12,814 bases of DNA from Candidatus Wolfebacteria bacterium CG_4_10_14_0_8_um_filter_39_64 (GTDB lineage Bacteria; Patescibacteriota; Minisyncoccia; UBA6257; UBA9933), in assembly GCA_002784365.1 (NCBI GenBank), contig PFKY01000036.1, forward strand, positions 1 through 12,814, read 5' to 3'. Below, piece by piece: positions 11,980 through 12,814 of this stretch; position 1 is the first letter of the stretch, and the number at the start of each line of letters is the position of its first letter. A model generated the notes under the pieces. It was not told the DNA's origin. It ran no database searches and saw only the letters and a program-made list of their open reading frames with translations. The translations under genes and the position numbers were made by a program.

Positions 11980-12814
11980 GAATTATGAAAAACATAGTGA
12001 CAGTTGGGGGCGGAACAGGAAGTTTTGTACTGCTTTCAGGTCTTAAAAAGTATCCGGTTCGCTTATCGGCTATTGTTTCAATGGCAGATGACGGAGGTTC
12101 TACCGGAGTTTTACGCGATGAATTGGGTGTTTTACCGCCCGGAGACATCAGGCAGTGTTTGGTAGCGCTTTCGGATTCGTCGGAGAAAATGCGGGAACTG
12201 ATGAATTACCGTTTTGAGAAAGGGGGGTTAAAAGGGCATACTTTTGGCAATCTTTTGTTGAGCGCGTTGGAAAAAATAAATAAAGGATTTTTGAGAGGAG
12301 TAGAGGAGGCAAGTAAAATTTTGAATGTGAAAGGAGAAGTCATTCCAGTTACGGATTCGGATATTAATCTCTATATGAAACTAAAAAATGGAAAAATTCT
12401 CAAAGGCGAGCACCAGATTAATCTTAATTTTGAGATAGAAAAAAGAGGAATAAAAAAAATCTATTTAACTCCCAAAGCTAACGCCAATAAAAATGCAATT
12501 CAATGCATTAAGGAAGCCGATATGATTATCATCGGGCCGGGTAATTTTTACTGCAGCATTCTTCCCAATTTTCTTGTCAGGGGAATTTCAGAAGCAATTT
12601 GTAAATCAAAGGCGATAGTGGTTTTTAATTGTAATCTGGTAAATAAAAGGGGGCACACGGAAAAATTTACCCTTGATGATTATGTAGATGCGATGAACAA
12701 GTATTTAGGAAAACGAAGAATAAATTTTGTCACTTTTAATTCGTCAAAACCGCCGGAAAAATTAGTTAAAAGGTATCAAAAGAAAAAAGAATTTCTTATT
12801 CCTTTTCTTAGGGA
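11976..12814 (+). CDS. yvcK: YvcK/CofD-like family protein (3' end outside window)
   Basis: 279 codons are present and the frame is open at the right edge. Seen: TVGGGTGSFVLLSGLK (9-24), SMADDGGSTGVLRDELG (35-51), LPPGDIRQCLVALS (53-66), KGHTFGNLLLSAL (86-98), IIIGPGNFYCSILPN (184-198) and KRGHTEKF (224-231). These are hallmarks of YvcK (YbhK/CuvA), related to CofD phospholactate transferases. YvcK in Firmicutes and CuvA in mycobacteria affect cell shape and wall synthesis and bind UDP-sugars. In many Gram-positives it sits beside rapZ and whiA; here it follows two sugar nucleotidyltransferases. The start is either the ATGA overlap (11976) or the Met at 11985, which gives the more typical MKNIVTVGGGTG; the overlap favours 11976 as coupled start, though both are workable. 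About 30-60 residues are probably missing at the end. Confidence 0.88.
   Translation, partial: MRIMKNIVTVGGGTGSFVLLSGLKKYPVRLSAIVSMADDGGSTGVLRDELGVLPPGDIRQCLVALSDSSEKMRELMNYRFEKGGLKGHTFGNLLLSALEKINKGFLRGVEEASKILNVKGEVIPVTDSDINLYMKLKNGKILKGEHQINLNFEIEKRGIKKIYLTPKANANKNAIQCIKEADMIIIGPGNFYCSILPNFLVRGISEAICKSKAIVVFNCNLVNKRGHTEKFTLDDYVDAMNKYLGKRRINFVTFNSSKPPEKLVKRYQKKKEFLIPFLR

Overview
The window reads as chromosomal DNA of a member of the Candidate Phyla Radiation (Patescibacteria), probably a Parcubacteria-like lineage. Reasons: AT-rich and lysine-rich coding, a lone FtsQ-like POTRA protein, two GT39-type membrane glycosyltransferases, a VirD4/TraG-like ATPase paired with a small conserved partner, a DUF763 protein, and almost no Shine-Dalgarno sequences. 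TGA ends one gene as a true stop (11977-11979), so the UGA=Gly code of Gracilibacteria/Absconditabacteria is not in use. The phylum call is inference from gene content.

Layout. 1-352: a hairpin terminator, then a leaderless truncated NUDIX fragment. 353-1222 (+): ftsQ-like gene, meeting tail to tail with a large GT39-like gene (1214-3175, -). 3176-3494: AT-rich divergent spacer holding a MITE-like inverted-repeat element of about 155 bp and a short lysine-rich ORF. 3495-6004 (+): small hypothetical (DUF4258-like), a YchF ATPase lacking its helical domain, and a DUF763 protein. 5996-7495 (-): a second GT39-like gene, again overlapping its convergent neighbour by 9 bp. 7496-10263 (+): a 131-aa protein coupled to the TraG/VirD4-like ATPase, then a palindromic terminator. 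10312-12814 (+): tRNA-Thr(CGT), galU starting 4 nt after the tRNA, a second sugar nucleotidyltransferase, and the 5' part of yvcK, tightly packed as one unit. The theme is UDP-sugar supply and its control, which fits the two lipid-carrier glycosyltransferases and the division protein nearby.

The most unusual property is a dense set of short palindromes and 7-bp tandem repeats. Most lie inside open reading frames and keep the frame: 756-841 in ftsQ, 4386-4405 in ychF, 5304-5332 in the DUF763 gene, 6351-6378 and 6859-6895 in a GT39 gene, plus heptamer tracts in four genes. One 23-nt palindrome is found both as a coding insert and, with one base changed, as the stem of the terminator after the TraG-like gene. 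This recalls Rickettsia palindromic elements (in-frame ORF inserts) and cyanobacterial heptanucleotide STRR repeats, but the sequences here look like their own families.

Initiation signals form a second theme. Several genes have a -10 box (often extended, TGnTAnnnT) only 6-8 nt before ATG, which implies leaderless mRNAs. galU would become near-leaderless through tRNA 3' processing. No gap between genes exceeds 300 bases.
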